Below, piece after piece: positions 4,915 through 6,369 of a stretch of 6,369 bases of DNA. The position numbers were made by a program, and so were the translations under genes. The notes under the pieces were generated by a model. It did no database searches, was not told where the DNA came from, and worked only from the letters and a program-made list of their open reading frames with translations. This DNA is from Acidimicrobiia bacterium (lineage in GTDB: Bacteria > Actinomycetota > Acidimicrobiia > Spongiisociales > JAENVV01): assembly GCA_020352575.1 (NCBI GenBank), contig CP070681.1, forward strand, positions 1,642,602-1,648,970, given 5' to 3'. Positions within the stretch are counted from its first letter, which is position 1; every line of letters starts with the position of its first letter.

Positions 4915-6041
4915 GCGAACCGATCCTTCCGGGCGCCACCATCGGCATGCTCGGTGGCGGTCAACTGGGCCGCATGTTCACCCTCGCCGCACGGGCAATG
5001 GGCTACCGGGTCGCCGTCCTGGTCCCCGAGCACGACAGCCCCACCGCACAGGTGGCCGACGTCGCCCACGAAGCCGCGTACGACGACGTCGAGGCCGTGG
5101 AACGGTTCGCGTCCGAGGTGTCGGTCGTGACCTACGAGTTCGAGAACGTGCCGAGCGCGACCGTGGAGGCTGCGGAGCGGCATGTTCCTGTTCGCCCCGG
5201 GCGAGCACTCCTGCACGCCGTGCAGGAACGCAGCAGGGAGAAGCAGGCACTCGCCGACCTCGGCCTTCCCGTGGCACCGTTCGCCGTGATCGACTCGGCC
5301 GCCGACCTCGAGCAGGCTCACGAGGTCGGCTTCCCGTCCATCCTCAAGACCGCCGCATGGGGCTATGACGGGAAGGGGCAACGGAGGGTCGCCTCTGCCG
5401 ACGACCTGGCCGCCTCCTTCTACGACCTCGGCTCAGTGCGGACAGTGCTCGAGCAGGAGATCTCGTTCGTCGCCGAGGCGTCCGTGATCGGCGCTCGCAG
5501 CCTCGACGGCGCTATCGCCGTCTACGAGCCGTTCCTCAACCACCACGCCAACCACATCCTCGACGTGACGGTGGTCCCCGCCGGGCTCCCCCCCGCCACG
5601 GAGGAAGCCGCCGAGGACGCGGTACGGACGATCCTCGAGGGACTCGACGTCGTGGGCCTGTTGTGCGTCGAGTTGTTCATCCTCGGGGATGGCTCAGTCC
5701 TCGTGAACGAGGTGGCGCCACGACCACACAACTCGGGGCACGTCACGATCAATGCCCATGCCACCAACCAGTTCGCCCAACAGGTGCGCGCGGTGTGCGG
5801 ACTCCCACTCGGGTCGACCGAAATGGTCGTGCCCGCCGCAGCGATGGCGAACCTGCTCGGTGACGTGTGGGCGAACGGCGAGCCGGACTGGCCCGCAGCC
5901 CTCGCCACCCCGGGGAACTCGCTCCACCTCTACGGGAAGGCCGAGCCGAGACCGGGACGCAAGATGGGCCACCTCACCGCCACCGGCGCCGACCCGGCCG
6001 AGGCAGAAGCTCGGGTTCGAGCCGCCCGCGCCGCACTCTGA
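4911..6041 (+). CDS. purK: 5-(carboxyamino)imidazole ribonucleotide synthase
   Basis: ATP-grasp ligase of 376 residues, normal for PurK. It uses ATP and bicarbonate to carboxylate AIR to N5-CAIR, the substrate of PurE. The N-terminal domain opens with [13 protein letters not shown] (11-23) and has [10 protein letters not shown] (73-82). The ATP-grasp domain shows [14 protein letters not shown] (144-157), a glycine-rich ATP loop preceded by the conserved Lys146, and then [17 protein letters not shown] (180-196). The metal-binding glutamates are probably Glu254 (LCVELF) and Glu267 ([16 protein letters not shown], 265-280). The C-terminal [19 protein letters not shown] (338-356) is typical. Translation starts at GTG 4911 in the GTGA overlap with purE, with no strong Shine-Dalgarno sequence, so coupling is likely. 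The GTG is favoured because it leaves the normal ten or so residues before the first motif. It ends 13 bases before a convergent gene. Confidence 0.96.
   Translation: MSEPILPGATIGMLGGGQLGRMFTLAARAMGYRVAVLVPEHDSPTAQVADVAHEAAYDDVEAVERFASEVSVVTYEFENVPSATVEAAERHVPVRPGRALLHAVQERSREKQALADLGLPVAPFAVIDSAADLEQAHEVGFPSILKTAAWGYDGKGQRRVASADDLAASFYDLGSVRTVLEQEISFVAEASVIGARSLDGAIAVYEPFLNHHANHILDVTVVPAGLPPATEEAAEDAVRTILEGLDVVGLLCVELFILGDGSVLVNEVAPRPHNSGHVTINAHATNQFAQQVRAVCGLPLGSTEMVVPAAAMANLLGDVWANGEPDWPAALATPGNSLHLYGKAEPRPGRKMGHLTATGADPAEAEARVRAARAAL
6009..6022 (-). terminator. Weak hairpin past the last minus-strand gene
   Basis: GCTCG (6009-6013) and CGAGC (6018-6022) pair as a 5-bp stem with a 4-base loop inside the end of purK. 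On the minus strand it lies about 32 bases after the stop of the right-edge gene and is followed by TTCT. It is a possible terminator, but the stem is short and the T-run poor. Confidence 0.2.
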
Positions 6042-6054
6042 ACGCCAACACCGA

Positions 6055-6369
6055 TCAGTAGGTGCGGAACGACCACTCGTACTCGTCGACCGTGACCACA
6101 CCCGTCGTGCTCTCGACGAGGATCCGAACCCGCTGGTCGGGGTTCCACTGCGAGAGCGTCTGGCCGACTCCGGGCGTCCAGGTGAACACACCGTCGGCTG
6201 CGAGGCCATCGTCGATCTCGCGGGGACCGACCTCGACCCACGCCCCATCGATGGGGAGGAAGATGCGCACCGCATAGCCGGGCTCGAGGTCCACGAGGAG
6301 TGGCACCTGTCGCGGCACCTGGTCGCCCTCGCCGGGCGAGAGGCGAACCACCGGCTCCGGGACCTCGAC
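6055..6369 (-). CDS. C-terminal part of an unrecognised, probably beta-rich protein
   Basis: The frame is open from the right edge to TGA at 6055-6057, giving 104 codons. A GTG at 6351 could start it, but the six codons upstream are also open (VEVPEP) and there is no ribosome-binding site or -10 box, so a gene continuing beyond the window is more likely. The visible part alternates hydrophobic and polar residues, for example VPLLVDLEPGYAVRIFLP, VFTWTP and RVRILVESTTGVVTV, as in a beta-sandwich or other beta-rich domain, and it ends in a YEWSFRTY tail. No cysteines, membrane helix or catalytic motif is visible. I do not recognise the family. It converges on purK with a 13-base gap. Codon use resembles that of its neighbours. 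Confidence 0.6.
   Translation of the reverse strand, partial: VEVPEPVVRLSPGEGDQVPRQVPLLVDLEPGYAVRIFLPIDGAWVEVGPREIDDGLAADGVFTWTPGVGQTLSQWNPDQRVRILVESTTGVVTVDEYEWSFRTY

Noticed and set aside
6009..6025. GGTTCGAGCC, resembling a tRNA T-arm or tRNA-derived attachment site
   Set aside because: It lies inside conserved purK codons, and no acceptor, D or anticodon arm can be built around it.

Overview
The window comes from a high-GC chromosome. Its genes are densely packed, their third codon positions are mostly G or C, and several starts have an actinobacterial leaderless-promoter layout: TANNNT, then 6-7 bases, then ATG. An actinobacterium, perhaps of the Acidimicrobiia, fits best, but this rests on style and not on a marker gene. 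The window reads as ordinary housekeeping chromosome. I see no mobile element, CRISPR array, rRNA or tRNA gene, phage module or obvious defence system. No stretch above 300 bases lacks a gene; the longest gaps are a few dozen bases.

Layout. (1) Positions 1-169, plus strand: the last 55 codons of a membrane protein. (2) Positions 166-2375, minus strand: a two-gene threonine-degradation operon, kbl then tdh, joined by a TGATG stop/start overlap. Tdh oxidises threonine to 2-amino-3-ketobutyrate, and Kbl cleaves this with CoA into glycine and acetyl-CoA. (3) Positions 2410-3986, plus strand: a six-helix Pr6Pr/FAR-17a/AIG1-like membrane protein, a 109-residue protein of unknown function with its own apparent leaderless promoter, and a Mug-type mismatch uracil-DNA glycosylase joined to the unknown gene by a second TGATG. 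(4) Positions 3983-4354, minus strand: a small NTF2-like (SnoaL/YybH-type) protein. (5) Positions 4420-6041, plus strand: purE-purK, overlapping by four bases (GTGA). PurK makes N5-CAIR from AIR, bicarbonate and ATP, and PurE converts it to CAIR in purine synthesis. (6) Positions 6055-6369, minus strand: the C-terminal part of an unrecognised protein that runs off the window edge.

The most interesting points are structural. Four starts share the leaderless-promoter pattern, and two of them face each other in a 34-base divergent gap. One gene's TAG stop is part of the next gene's -10 box. Two convergent gene pairs end in a single palindromic CTAG that supplies both stops, and one of these pairs has a perfect 8-bp hairpin beside it. 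The Pr6Pr protein carries a candidate Thr/His catalytic pair like that of animal AIG1/ADTRP lipid hydrolases. No finding amounts to a clear new biological system; the best leads are the unknown protein paired with the DNA glycosylase and the bacterial AIG1-like membrane protein.
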